Translations under genes and position numbers: made by a program
From: Negativicoccus succinicivorans
GTDB lineage: Bacteria; Bacillota; Negativicutes; Veillonellales; Negativicoccaceae
Assembly: GCF_018372215.1 (NCBI RefSeq)
Contig: NZ_JAHAJN010000004.1
Coordinates: 1-64,000, forward strand
Direction: 5' to 3'
Length of the DNA: 64,000 nucleotides
Shown: piece after piece, positions 34,550 to 43,040 of the stretch
How the letters are laid out: each line of letters begins with the position of its first letter
Position numbering within the stretch: the stretch's first letter is position 1
The notes under the pieces: model-generated
Told to the model about the DNA's origin: nothing
Database searches by the model: none
What the model saw: the letters and a program-made list of their open reading frames with translations, nothing else

Positions 34550-35492
34550 TGCCGTTACCCCCATTCAATACTTCATTTAAAATAGCCATCCGTACGCATA
34601 CGCCGTTTTTGACCTGCGTCTGTAAAAAGGCGTTTTGCGCATACGCCAATTCATGCGAAATTTCCACGCCGCGATTAATCGGGCCCGGATGCATGATCAT
34701 CGCGTCCGGCGCCACCTCTTGCAGCAGCGCGCTCGAGATCCCGTAGGTCCGCGCATATTCGCGATTATTCGGAATAAAACCCGCCGCCGCGCGTTCGTTT
34801 TGCAAGCGCAAAATCTGAATCGCATCGGCATCCCGCAGCGCTTCTTTCAAGTCCGTATGCAGGATCGCGCCGAGCTCGGCGAATTCGCGCGGCACCAACG
34901 TACGCGGGCCGACCATATGCACTTCGGCTCCGAGTTTGATAAAGCCGGCTAGATCGCTGCGCGCGACGCGCGAGTGCAGAATATCGCCGACGATAACATA
35001 TTTAAGTCCTTTAATCTTGCCTTTCTGTTCTCGCACGGTGAAGAGATCCAAAAGTCCCTGCGACGGATGCGCGTGCAAACCGTCACCGGCATTGATGACG
35101 ACCGGAAAATGCGGGAAACGTTTACCGATTTCCACCGCGTAGGCCGCGGCGCCCGACGCTTCATGACGCATGACGATCGCGTCCGCCGCCAACGCCGCCA
35201 CCGTCAACAACGTATCGCGGAGGCTTTCGCCCTTAGTCATTGAACTGGTGCTTTTATTGATATTAATGACATCCGCTCCGAGGTATTTCCCCGCGAGCTC
35301 AAACGAACTGCGCGTGCGTGTCGAATTTTCGGAAAACACATTGACAATCGCTTTGCCCCGTAATAAATCCGTTTTTTTTGCGCCGCTCGCAATGAATTTT
35401 TTCATCGCCAGTGCTTGCGTCAAAATCGCTTCGATTTCCGCCGCCGTAAATGACGCCAAATCAATCAGCGAACGACCTTGCCAGTCGACCAT
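34533..35492 (-). CDS. pyrB: Aspartate carbamoyltransferase, catalytic subunit
   Basis: Condenses carbamoyl phosphate and aspartate. The 319-residue protein has the carbamoyl-phosphate loop SENSTRTRSSFE, KSTSSMTKGES, and MHPGPINRGVEI. No pyrI regulatory subunit is present, as in Bacillus-type operons, so control is at the transcript level by the leader at 35508-35632. GAGGAGGCAACAGC precedes the ATG. First gene of the six-gene pyr operon. Confidence 0.95.
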   Translation of the reverse strand: MVDWQGRSLIDLASFTAAEIEAILTQALAMKKFIASGAKKTDLLRGKAIVNVFSENSTRTRSSFELAGKYLGADVININKSTSSMTKGESLRDTLLTVAALAADAIVMRHEASGAAAYAVEIGKRFPHFPVVINAGDGLHAHPSQGLLDLFTVREQKGKIKGLKYVIVGDILHSRVARSDLAGFIKLGAEVHMVGPRTLVPREFAELGAILHTDLKEALRDADAIQILRLQNERAAAGFIPNNREYARTYGISSALLQEVAPDAMIMHPGPINRGVEISHELAYAQNAFLQTQVKNGVCVRMAILNEVLNGGNGIEALA

Positions 35493-35507
35493 GCTGTTGC
35501 CTCCTCA

Positions 35508-35632
35508 TAAAAAAACCTCTTTGTCCCGGGACAAAGAGGTTGCATAGCAAACACAGCTACGACCACCCTTACTAGCCTCACGGGACCAGTTTAAAAGATG
35601 CTCTCACCACCGCTCGCAAGCGGTAATGTTTT
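35508..35632 (-). promoter_or_regulatory. PyrR-type attenuator in the pyr leader
   Basis: The leftward leader has a candidate PyrR-binding loop, CTGGTCCCGTGAGGCTAG (about 35573-35590), matching the known UCCNGNGAGGCU core, followed by a strong terminator: AACCTCTTTGTCCC with its exact complement (35514-35541) and T7 just before the pyrB ribosome binding site. High UMP would let PyrR stabilise the anti-antiterminator. No pyrR gene is in the window. Confidence 0.82.
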
Positions 35633-35639
35633 CTGTATT

Positions 35640-35668
35640 ATTGTACTCATTGCCGGTTCTTTTGTCAA
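35640..35668 (-). promoter_or_regulatory. Promoter of the pyr operon
   Basis: Perfect leftward TTGACA (35663-35668), 17-base spacer and TACAAT (35640-35645). The -35 hexamer overlaps the last codons of the upstream gene. Confidence 0.88.
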
Positions 35669-36783
35669 TCGTCTTCCTGCTCGCGGGCGGCTTGGGAAGC
35701 GCCCATGGCGTGCGGTACCAGCCATATCCGTACAGGCAGAAAAGATGCCCCCGCCGGCGTCCAGGTGACAGTCACCGTGGTTTCGGTAGGAAACGTTCCG
35801 AGATGAATCGCATCCCGCACCGTATCGGTACCGATAGCGCGCTTTTGGTAATGGCCCGCGAGCGATATCGGCCGCCAACGACCGTTGGCTTCGATCGCCA
35901 TATCGCCGGCATAACCGCCTCCCTGCGGATTGAAAAAGAGATCCACCGGCCCCAATCCGATCAGAGGAATTTTAATGGTATACGTCATGCCGTAATTGCC
36001 GCGTAAGGTCACTTCGCGTCCGGTGATTTCATCGCGTCCGATGAGGTAGGGATCGCGGGTACCGTCGGCCAAATGAATGACACGCATGCCGTCACGATCC
36101 GGACGATACGGTGCCGGCTTGACTTCGCGCGCCGTAGCGGGGAATGTGCCGCGGTCATGCGACGCATCGTGTTCTAAGGGCGATAAGTACGCCAAGCGGT
36201 GCAAGGCGGTGCGCGAAGTGCCGAGCATGGCGACTCGCACCTTTACGGGAGCTGACGTTTCCAAGTCCAAAATGCCTGAAATCAATTCGCCCGGCTGCAC
36301 GACAATCCGCTCTTCTTGGAGCAACAGTTCGGGCCGCCCTTCCGTCAGTCGCAATACGCGCTGCGCTGCCGGTGCGAAAAGTTCTTTGCGCGATACTTCC
36401 CGACCGTGGCGGGTATAAAAGCTGTCCGGCGTGCCGACTACTTCCCTCGTCACGCCGACCACCGCGCCGGTGGTTTCGGAAAGCGCATACACCACCAATT
36501 GCATCGGTCGCGGCGATCCGTTGACATGGTAAAAGTACAGCCGTCCATGGCCGTCAATCGTCCCTTGGCAAAGCAGACCTTCCCCCTTGACATACTCCGG
36601 ACTGTCGGAAAATACTAAAGTCTCACTGTTATCCCTGCGTGTCGCCGTCTGCTCTTCCCCTTCATACGGCGCCTGCCAGGCGGACAATTCCGCATCCGGG
36701 TACGCTTCTACCTGACCGTTGACGAACGACGCGACCAGCATCCCGCCGACGATATTGAGCCAATTCTTCCAGGTTTGCTTCAT
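35665..36783 (-). CDS. Exported protein of unknown function downstream of whiA
   Basis: I do not recognise this 372-residue protein. It has a signal-peptide-like N-terminus (about 28 residues, ending near GQVEAYP), no further membrane segments and a mostly beta-type composition. Repeated short segments such as ITGREVTLRGNYGMTYTIKI and TETTVTVTWTPAGA suggest beta-sandwich domains. The start overlaps the whiA stop codon by four bases, so it is coupled to the rapZ-yvcK-whiA operon, where such a gene is not usual. It ends inside the pyr promoter. A periplasmic or surface role is likely. Confidence 0.72.
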   Translation of the reverse strand: MKQTWKNWLNIVGGMLVASFVNGQVEAYPDAELSAWQAPYEGEEQTATRRDNSETLVFSDSPEYVKGEGLLCQGTIDGHGRLYFYHVNGSPRPMQLVVYALSETTGAVVGVTREVVGTPDSFYTRHGREVSRKELFAPAAQRVLRLTEGRPELLLQEERIVVQPGELISGILDLETSAPVKVRVAMLGTSRTALHRLAYLSPLEHDASHDRGTFPATAREVKPAPYRPDRDGMRVIHLADGTRDPYLIGRDEITGREVTLRGNYGMTYTIKIPLIGLGPVDLFFNPQGGGYAGDMAIEANGRWRPISLAGHYQKRAIGTDTVRDAIHLGTFPTETTVTVTWTPAGASFLPVRIWLVPHAMGASQAAREQEDD

Positions 36784-37724
36784 GATTTCCCCCTGTCCTG
36801 ACCTTGGGCCCGCAAGGCGTCTGCAAGATCCGACAATTTTCTGAATCGGTGATACAATCCTGATTTTGTCATTTTTTTATCCGTATAGCCCGCCAGCTCC
36901 CGAAGCGGTACATCGGGATGCGCCAAACGAAGTTCCGCCGCTTCTTTCAAACGCGGCGGCAAGGTGTGCAACGGCTGCATACTGCGGATCAGTTCGATGT
37001 CACGCAGTTGCCGTACCGCGGCGTCTACCGTTTTTTGCAAATTGGCCGTCTCGCAATTGACCACGCGGTTGACCTGATTCCGCATATCTTTCAGCACGCG
37101 GACATTTTCAAATTCCAGTAACGCCTGATCCGCGCCCATAATCTGCAACAACCGCGCCACGCTTTCTCCCGTTTTGAGATAAACGATGTAATCGTCTTTG
37201 CGTTCGACGATGCGCCCTTGCAAACGAAACGTTTTCAGCATGCGCACCAAGGTTTTCGCGAAAGCGACGGACTCCGTGACGAACTCCAAATGGTAATCGC
37301 CTTGCGGACGATTGACCGAACCGCCGCCCAAAAAAGCGCCGGCCAAGTAGGCGCGCCGAACTTCCCGACCGCGAAACATTTCATCGTCACGGATCTCGGT
37401 CACGGGCAGCAATCCCAATTCTTCCAGGAAACGCTGGCCGACCGGTCCGGGTAAAATCGTCAATGTATAGACATTTTTCTTGCGTAATTTGTTGCCGCGC
37501 CGCACCATCACCTGCGGCACGATACCGCCCGTTGCTTTGACATAGGTCAGCATTTTGCGCGCCGTCGGATTATGATGCGTCACAAACCGAATGCCCGCGC
37601 CGCCGTTCCCCATGACGAGCGAACCTCCCATGCGCAATAAGGCGGTGAGTTCCGCGCGACGGGCATCGACTTCCGTCGGTACCACCCGCGCCAATTCGTC
37701 TTTTACTTGTTCGGCAAAGGACAT
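36780..37724 (-). CDS. whiA: DNA-binding protein WhiA
   Basis: WhiA combines a LAGLIDADG homing-endonuclease-like fold with a helix-turn-helix; it controls sporulation in Streptomyces and affects cell division and chromosome segregation in Bacillus. The 314-residue product has RRAYLAGAFLGGGSVNRP, NCETANLQKTVDAA and the C-terminal HTH region with SGLYHRFRKL. It follows yvcK by 20 bases in the conserved rapZ-yvcK-whiA order. AAAGGAGG precedes the ATG. Confidence 0.94.
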   Translation of the reverse strand: MSFAEQVKDELARVVPTEVDARRAELTALLRMGGSLVMGNGGAGIRFVTHHNPTARKMLTYVKATGGIVPQVMVRRGNKLRKKNVYTLTILPGPVGQRFLEELGLLPVTEIRDDEMFRGREVRRAYLAGAFLGGGSVNRPQGDYHLEFVTESVAFAKTLVRMLKTFRLQGRIVERKDDYIVYLKTGESVARLLQIMGADQALLEFENVRVLKDMRNQVNRVVNCETANLQKTVDAAVRQLRDIELIRSMQPLHTLPPRLKEAAELRLAHPDVPLRELAGYTDKKMTKSGLYHRFRKLSDLADALRAQGQDRGKS

Positions 37725-37744
37725 CGCCGCCTCCTTTCTGACGC

Positions 37745-39085
37745 TTATAAACTGCGATCGAAATAGTAATCCAATAATTGCGGATGAAGATCCGACTGCA
37801 CCGCGTGCACCATGTTCACAATCGCATCGGCGACCAGGTCCGGCGCATGGCTTACCGTCATACCGTCCGCGATCAGTTTCGCGCGCACGACTTTGACGCC
37901 CAGCGCATGCACCGCTTCGGTATCGCAGACCACGGGATAGGAACCCATAGCCGCGTAACGTTCGAGCACTTCGCCGGCCGGCGCGTAATCGTTCACCAAG
38001 ACGTAATCCGCCACTCCCGGCCCGATATGATCGATCAACGCCCGCAAATGGTCCGCTACCGTATAGCCGTCTGTTTCACCGGGTTGGGTCATCGCGTTGC
38101 AGATATAAATTTTGGTGGCATCGCTGCGTCGTAAGGCGGTCGCAATTTCCGGCACCAAAAGATTCGGTAAAACACTCGTGTACAAGCTCCCCGGACCAAG
38201 CGTGATGACATCGGCCGCTTCGATCGCCGCCAAGGCCGCCGTCACCGCCTGCGGCATATCCGGTAAGATATGCAACCGCTGAATGCGCCCGCCGTATTCC
38301 GGAATTTCGGATTCGCCGAGCACACAGACGCCGTCGGTCATCTCCGCGCGCAAACGCACCGGCTCGGTCGTCGCCGGTACCACTTCCCCGCGTACATTTA
38401 AAATTTCGCTCGCCGCTTCGAGCGCCAAAACGGGATCCTTATATTCTTCCATTAATGCCGCCAGGAAAAGATTCCCCAAACTGTGTCCGGCCAATTCCCC
38501 TGTGCCGCCGAAACGGTGTTGGAAAATATATTCCATCTGACTTTCTTTGTCAGCCATGGCCACCAGGCAGTTACGCAAATCGCCCGGCGCGATAATATCC
38601 ATTTCCTCGCGCAAACGTCCTGATGAACCGCCGTCGTCGGCGACAGTCACGATCGCTGTCAAATGCGAGGTTTTCGTTTTCAAACCGCGCAGCAGTTTGG
38701 AAAGGCCGGTACCGCCGCCAATGGAGACGATCGCCGGACCACGATCCCGCCGCGCGCGCTCCCACATCATCTGACTGACCTTGCCGGATCCTTCCGGCGC
38801 GATACTCTGCAAAATACGCTGCATCAAACGCTGGAACGAGAAAATCATGACCAGCGCGCCGACGATGACCAGGATCGCCCCGACGCCGGCGAGCAATGTG
38901 TAATTGTAACGTCCCGTCGTCTCGTAAAGAACGCGGAACAAAAATTCTTCCAGTACGCCGAAAACCTGGTAGTTAATAATTGTTGTCAGACCTAAGACCA
39001 AGAGCAAAAGTCCTACCGAAAAGAGCAGGACCCAACGTTTGATGCGCAGCCCCGGATAGAGCCAGCGCCATGCCGAATACCACAT
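37745..39085 (-). CDS. yvcK: YvcK/CofD-like gluconeogenesis factor with N-terminal membrane anchor
   Basis: YvcK binds UDP-sugars and is needed for growth on gluconeogenic carbon and for normal cell wall in Bacillus. The core starts at about residue 117 with AIVSIGGGTGLSKLL, then ADDGGSSGRLR and GHSLGNLFLAAL. Unlike the short Bacillus protein this one has about 110 extra N-terminal residues with two hydrophobic helices, a version known from other Firmicutes. It starts three bases after rapZ with AAAGGAG. Confidence 0.93.
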   Translation of the reverse strand: MWYSAWRWLYPGLRIKRWVLLFSVGLLLLVLGLTTIINYQVFGVLEEFLFRVLYETTGRYNYTLLAGVGAILVIVGALVMIFSFQRLMQRILQSIAPEGSGKVSQMMWERARRDRGPAIVSIGGGTGLSKLLRGLKTKTSHLTAIVTVADDGGSSGRLREEMDIIAPGDLRNCLVAMADKESQMEYIFQHRFGGTGELAGHSLGNLFLAALMEEYKDPVLALEAASEILNVRGEVVPATTEPVRLRAEMTDGVCVLGESEIPEYGGRIQRLHILPDMPQAVTAALAAIEAADVITLGPGSLYTSVLPNLLVPEIATALRRSDATKIYICNAMTQPGETDGYTVADHLRALIDHIGPGVADYVLVNDYAPAGEVLERYAAMGSYPVVCDTEAVHALGVKVVRAKLIADGMTVSHAPDLVADAIVNMVHAVQSDLHPQLLDYYFDRSL

Positions 39086-39088
39086 AAG

Positions 39089-39991
39089 CTACTCCTTTGC
39101 CGGCGCGTAATCCTCGTGCACGTCATTTTTAAATAAATCGCGGTGCTCCGTCGACACGCTGTAACCCGCTTCTTTAAAGTGACGGAAAAGCGCTTCGGCT
39201 ACCCAAACGGAACGATGCAGGCCGCCGGTACAGCCGACGCCGATAATCCACTGTTGTTTACCTTCCTGCTCATAGTGCGGCGTGAGAAAATCGACCAATT
39301 CCGTAAGCTTTTGCATGAATTCCTTGGTGACATCCCACTTGCCGATATACTCGCTCACCGCCGGCACCCGTCCCGACGAGTGCTTCAATTCTTCCAAGTA
39401 AAAAGGATTCGGCAGGAAACGCACATCCAACATCATATCCAAATCCAGCGGCGTTCCGAACTTAAATCCGAACGATACTACCGTAATGTTGAAGCCTTCC
39501 GCCGTGCTGTAGTTTTTAAACTGCTGCTGCAACAGACCCTTTAATCCCTGCAGAGAAAGTTCGCTCGTATCAATCACCGAGTTCGCTTGCTCCTTAATGC
39601 CGCGCAAAAGCGCCCGCTCTTTTTGCAAACCCTGCAAAATGCGATCGCGCGGCGCCAGCGGATGCGCCCGACGGGTTTCCTTATAGCGGCGCACCAGCAC
39701 ATTATCCGTCGCGTCTAAAAAGAGCAGCCGGTAATGGTAACCGCCCGCCGCCAATTGTTGCAGCGCGTCCACGAGCGACGCGAAAAATTCACCGCCGCGA
39801 ATATCGACGACCAACGCCGCGTGCTGGACTTTCGGACCGCCTTCGCGACAGATTTCCGCGAATTTCGGAATCAGTACCGGCGGCAAATTATCCACGCAAA
39901 AGTAACCCATGTCCTCTAAAATTTGGAGGGCGCGCGATTTTCCCGCGCCGGACATGCCCGTCATAATAATCAGCTGAAAATCACCGGCCAT
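39089..39991 (-). CDS. rapZ: RNase adapter / nucleotide-binding protein RapZ
   Basis: P-loop protein (YvcJ in Bacillus) that binds nucleotides; in E. coli it guides RNase E to a small RNA. The 300-residue product starts MAGDFQLIIMTGMSGAGKS with Walker A GMSGAGKS, and ends with the C-terminal GCTGGLHRSVWVAE and HRD motifs. The ATG at 39991 has TTGGAGG before it and lies 11 bases inside the HAD gene. Followed directly by yvcK and whiA. Confidence 0.94.
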   Translation of the reverse strand: MAGDFQLIIMTGMSGAGKSRALQILEDMGYFCVDNLPPVLIPKFAEICREGGPKVQHAALVVDIRGGEFFASLVDALQQLAAGGYHYRLLFLDATDNVLVRRYKETRRAHPLAPRDRILQGLQKERALLRGIKEQANSVIDTSELSLQGLKGLLQQQFKNYSTAEGFNITVVSFGFKFGTPLDLDMMLDVRFLPNPFYLEELKHSSGRVPAVSEYIGKWDVTKEFMQKLTELVDFLTPHYEQEGKQQWIIGVGCTGGLHRSVWVAEALFRHFKEAGYSVSTEHRDLFKNDVHEDYAPAKE

Positions 39992-40805
39992 CAGTTGCCT
40001 CCAATACATATTTCGCGACTGTTTTCGCGACGCCGTCTTCATTGTTGCTCGGCGCAATATACCCCGCTAACGCTTTGAGTTCCGGCACGGCGTTGGCGAC
40101 CGCCACCGGCCAGCCGACCGCGCGCAGCAGATCAAAATCATTTTGCGCGTTGCCGAATCCCATCGTCTGCCCCATGCCGATACCGTACCGAAGTCCCAAC
40201 TGCTCGACGGCGACCCCTTTGCTGACGTGAGGCGCCACCATTTCAAAGAACATCGGCGACGACTGTACAAAGTGCACCCGACCGGTAAATTTTTCCCGCA
40301 ATACCTTGGCTATGCGCGCGATTTTTTGCGGATCGGGTTCGTTGATCAAAAGTTTCGTCGGCGCAGCCGATAGCGCATCCATTTCAGCACCGATAACTTT
40401 CGCTTCGATGCGGCTGTGTTTCTCATACTCATCGACGCGTCGGTCGCGAAAGCGCACCCACAATTCATCATGCACGTACGCATGCACAAACGCGTCCAAC
40501 TCGCGCGCCGTCGCCACGATTTCGCGCGCGGTGGCCAGCGGGATCGGTGTGTGATATAAAATTTCACCGGAAATGCACTTGGCGATCAGTCCGCCCGAAT
40601 ACGTGACCAGAGGCACATCTCCCAGTCCGAGTTCGGTCGCCAGTTGTCGCGCCGAGCAAAACATGCGCCCTGTCGCCACGACTACCCGCACGCCGGCCGC
40701 CAGTGCCTGCGTCAATATGTCATGTGTGTATGGCGAAATCGTCGTGTCGTCATGTAACAGCGTGCCGTCCATGTCGATCGCCAACATACGAATATTTGGA
40801 TTCAC
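39981..40805 (-). CDS. Cof-type HAD-superfamily phosphatase
   Basis: The 274-residue protein has HAD motif I AIDMDGTLLHDD, motif II VVATGR, a Cof-type C2 cap, a conserved Lys region and motif IV GFGNAQNDFDLL. Such enzymes hydrolyse sugar phosphates or FMN and related phosphates; the substrate is not known. The start is GTG with GAGGTG nearby. It is the first gene of the rapZ-yvcK-whiA transcript and overlaps rapZ by 11 bases. Confidence 0.88.
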   Translation of the reverse strand: MNPNIRMLAIDMDGTLLHDDTTISPYTHDILTQALAAGVRVVVATGRMFCSARQLATELGLGDVPLVTYSGGLIAKCISGEILYHTPIPLATAREIVATARELDAFVHAYVHDELWVRFRDRRVDEYEKHSRIEAKVIGAEMDALSAAPTKLLINEPDPQKIARIAKVLREKFTGRVHFVQSSPMFFEMVAPHVSKGVAVEQLGLRYGIGMGQTMGFGNAQNDFDLLRAVGWPVAVANAVPELKALAGYIAPSNNEDGVAKTVAKYVLEATDGR

Positions 40806-40822
40806 TTCATCACCTCGAGTGT

Positions 40823-40831
40823 ATTATAACA
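40823..40831 (-). promoter_or_regulatory. Extended -10 element for the HAD-rapZ-yvcK-whiA operon
   Basis: Leftward TGT-TATAAT, 18 bases from the GTG start; no good -35. The leader would be only about ten bases long. Confidence 0.55.
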
Positions 40832-40942
40832 CGGAGCGGCGTGTTCCATCTTCCGTTTCCCTTACTTGACAGTCTTTTAACGCGCTTTTGCATTCTCTTT
40901 TACAACCGACATTTTGACAAAAATCAGTAGCATCGCGCACGC

Positions 40943-40972
40943 AACAAAAAAGCGGCCGAAGCCGCTTTTTGT
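40943..40972 (-). terminator. Terminator of the OmpM-like porin gene
   Basis: AAGCGGC, loop CGAA, GCCGCTT with A/T runs on both sides, directly after the porin stop codon at 40977. Confidence 0.87.
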
Positions 40973-40976
40973 TCTG

Positions 40977-42527
40977 TTAGAAGAGATAGGTCGCCTGGAT
41001 GCGGAACGTATCATCGAGTTTTGCGCCCGCTTTATTTTTCGCATCGAAAACGTAGAACGCTTCCATGTACACGTTTTTCACCGGTACATATTTGAGACTG
41101 GCCATCCAGCCTTCCGCGCCGCCGTGTTTTTGAGTATAGTTCTGACGGAAATATTTCGGCGCATTTTTCGGATCGAATGTCCATTCCGCCATCATGTCGG
41201 CGAAGTAAGACGCGGTCGATTGGTTACCGTAAATCGATTCCAACTGCTGTTTGACTTGCGCCTGCGCGCCATCATAGATCGGGTTGCCCGCCGGTTTCCA
41301 TGAGTCACCTTGCAGGAAGTGAGCATCCTGTTTCTGCATGCCGCTCAGGTACGGACGCAGTACTTCCAATTTGTTGCCGCCGAAGTACGAACCGGCATCG
41401 CTGGAGAAGTAATCCAGACCGACCTGGAAGGAGTGCGGATACGCCGGGTGCGCGATACCGAAAGACGCGCCGGCGGTCCAGATTTTCGGTTTTTCGTTAT
41501 TGACTATGTCTTTCGCGTTGTTCAAAATGTAATCGCCGTGGATGTTGACGAACGGATGCGGCCAAACGGAAAGCCCCACGCCGTACACTTTAACGACTTC
41601 GCCGGTTTTGCTGCTCGGTTGTAAATGCCAAGCGGTAAAATCGACTTTACGCTGCTGGTGATAGGCATATTCGACGAATAACGATTCCGGTGTAAACGCC
41701 GAATGATCCTCGCGGCTCTGAATCCCGTAAGCGACGAGCATCGGGTGAACGAACGGCATGTCCAGACTCTGCACGTGCCCGTAGGAAATTTTAACATGAC
41801 TGCCCTTTGTCGGGTTGCCCAAAGTCAGGCCGACACCGCTGAACGCATCATTGTAGAAAATACCGGTTACGCCCAAGTCCGCGCGGTATTTACCGAAAAC
41901 AAGCGAGCCTTTATCGAAATGATGCTGCGCAAAAAGATATTTGACTTCCAGATTATCATAGTTATTGTAGTCTTTAAATCCGGCATACCCCGCGTCCGTG
42001 TACGGTTCGCCGTTAAGAGCGTGCGTCGATTCCAAAACCGTGGTTACCGTGGTTCGCGGGCTGACGCTGGCAGCTAATTTAATATCGGCTTTTGCTTCAA
42101 CGCGGTCATCACCGCTGCCGTAACCGTCACGAATATCCGAATCGCCGGTCTGATAGGACAAACGAACCGCGCCGCTGACTTTCACATTGCCGACGCGCTT
42201 TTCCAGCGCGCTGACACGAACTCCGAGACTGCTGAGTTCATTCGCGAATTCCGCTTCGAGTTGTTGCAGCTGTTGCTGCTGTTCAGCATTCATCCGGTCT
42301 TTTTTGACCATTGCGCGGGCGACCAGTTGCGCCATTTCGTAACGGGTAATCGCCTTTTCTCCTCGGAACGTCTGATCGGGATATCCTTCGATGATCCCTT
42401 CGGCAGCCAGCTGCTGCACCGCTTGATACGCCCAATCCTGCGGCGTTACATCACCGAACGGTTGCGCGGCCTGCGCGCTTACCATCCCCGCCAACACGAG
42501 CAATAATGTTGCGGATTTTAATTTCAT
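40977..42527 (-). CDS. OmpM-type SLH-domain outer-membrane porin
   Basis: The 516-residue protein has a signal peptide (cut near AQA-AQPFG), one SLH domain (residues about 23-72: FGDVTPQDWAYQAV, GYPDQTFRGEKAITRYEMA), a polyglutamine-containing coiled coil (about 78-110) and then a beta-barrel opening with GNVKVSGAVRLSY and ending in a terminal TYLF, the usual outer-membrane C-terminal aromatic. In Negativicutes such proteins tie the outer membrane to polyamine-modified peptidoglycan and serve as the main porin. The ATG at 42527 has AGAGGAG; ten in-frame codons upstream are leader. It has its own strong promoter and terminator. Confidence 0.92.
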   Translation of the reverse strand: MKLKSATLLLVLAGMVSAQAAQPFGDVTPQDWAYQAVQQLAAEGIIEGYPDQTFRGEKAITRYEMAQLVARAMVKKDRMNAEQQQQLQQLEAEFANELSSLGVRVSALEKRVGNVKVSGAVRLSYQTGDSDIRDGYGSGDDRVEAKADIKLAASVSPRTTVTTVLESTHALNGEPYTDAGYAGFKDYNNYDNLEVKYLFAQHHFDKGSLVFGKYRADLGVTGIFYNDAFSGVGLTLGNPTKGSHVKISYGHVQSLDMPFVHPMLVAYGIQSREDHSAFTPESLFVEYAYHQQRKVDFTAWHLQPSSKTGEVVKVYGVGLSVWPHPFVNIHGDYILNNAKDIVNNEKPKIWTAGASFGIAHPAYPHSFQVGLDYFSSDAGSYFGGNKLEVLRPYLSGMQKQDAHFLQGDSWKPAGNPIYDGAQAQVKQQLESIYGNQSTASYFADMMAEWTFDPKNAPKYFRQNYTQKHGGAEGWMASLKYVPVKNVYMEAFYVFDAKNKAGAKLDDTFRIQATYLF

Positions 42528-42611
42528 AAAATAAACTCCTCTACTCTTCATTCTCAATTAGGTGCAATAAAGTCTAACAACATTTTACATTTTTATAAAT
42601 CTTTCCCGTTA

Positions 42612-42640
42612 ATTATAGAGAAAGCATCATGATACGTCAA
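42612..42640 (-). promoter_or_regulatory. Promoter of the OmpM-like porin
   Basis: Leftward TTGACG (42635-42640), 17-base spacer and perfect TATAAT (42612-42617), giving a leader of about 78 AT-rich bases before the porin start. Confidence 0.83.
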
Positions 42641-43009
42641 GACTTAAATTTATTTTTGATGCTCCGCAGAAATGCATACTGCTTACTGTATAAGAAACTT
42701 CTTCTGAAATCTCCCGGCCGCATGACTGACGGTATTCTGTAAAGCTTTCGAATACTCGTCTTTGGTGTTGAATCAATTTTGAGCAGAATACGATATTTGG
42801 TGCGGACGCGATGCAGAGATAATATTTTTGCTTGGCAGATTTTATTTATACATTTTTTGTAGTCGATTCGCGGACCGAAAAACGCGCACGCTGACTGCCT
42901 GTTTATGATACTTTCGCGATAATATCAATATCGTTTTACGACCAAACGAATCGTATTTGGCCTGCGCTTATAGTAAATATGCTTTTCACACGCACTGACG
43001 AGTCAAGAA
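42641..43009. other. AT-rich intergenic region without recognised gene
   Basis: This stretch between divergent genes is clearly richer in A and T than its surroundings. I see no convincing reading frame with a ribosome binding site. A short inverted repeat CCAAACGAATCGTATTTGG lies at about 42943-42961. It may hold upstream regulatory sites for the porin or the binding-protein cassette, or be the remnant of a lost gene. Confidence 0.5.
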
Positions 43010-43018
43010 TGGTATAAT
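43010..43018 (+). promoter_or_regulatory. Extended -10 promoter of the binding-protein/hydrolase cassette
   Basis: TGG-TATAAT, 23 bases before the ATG at 43041; the -35 position has no good match. Confidence 0.6.
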
Positions 43019-43040
43019 AAACATAAAGTAAGGGGGTATT

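Noticed and set aside
42943..42961. Short inverted repeat as possible mobile-element end
   Set aside because: A single short copy, no target duplication and no transposase remnant recognised.
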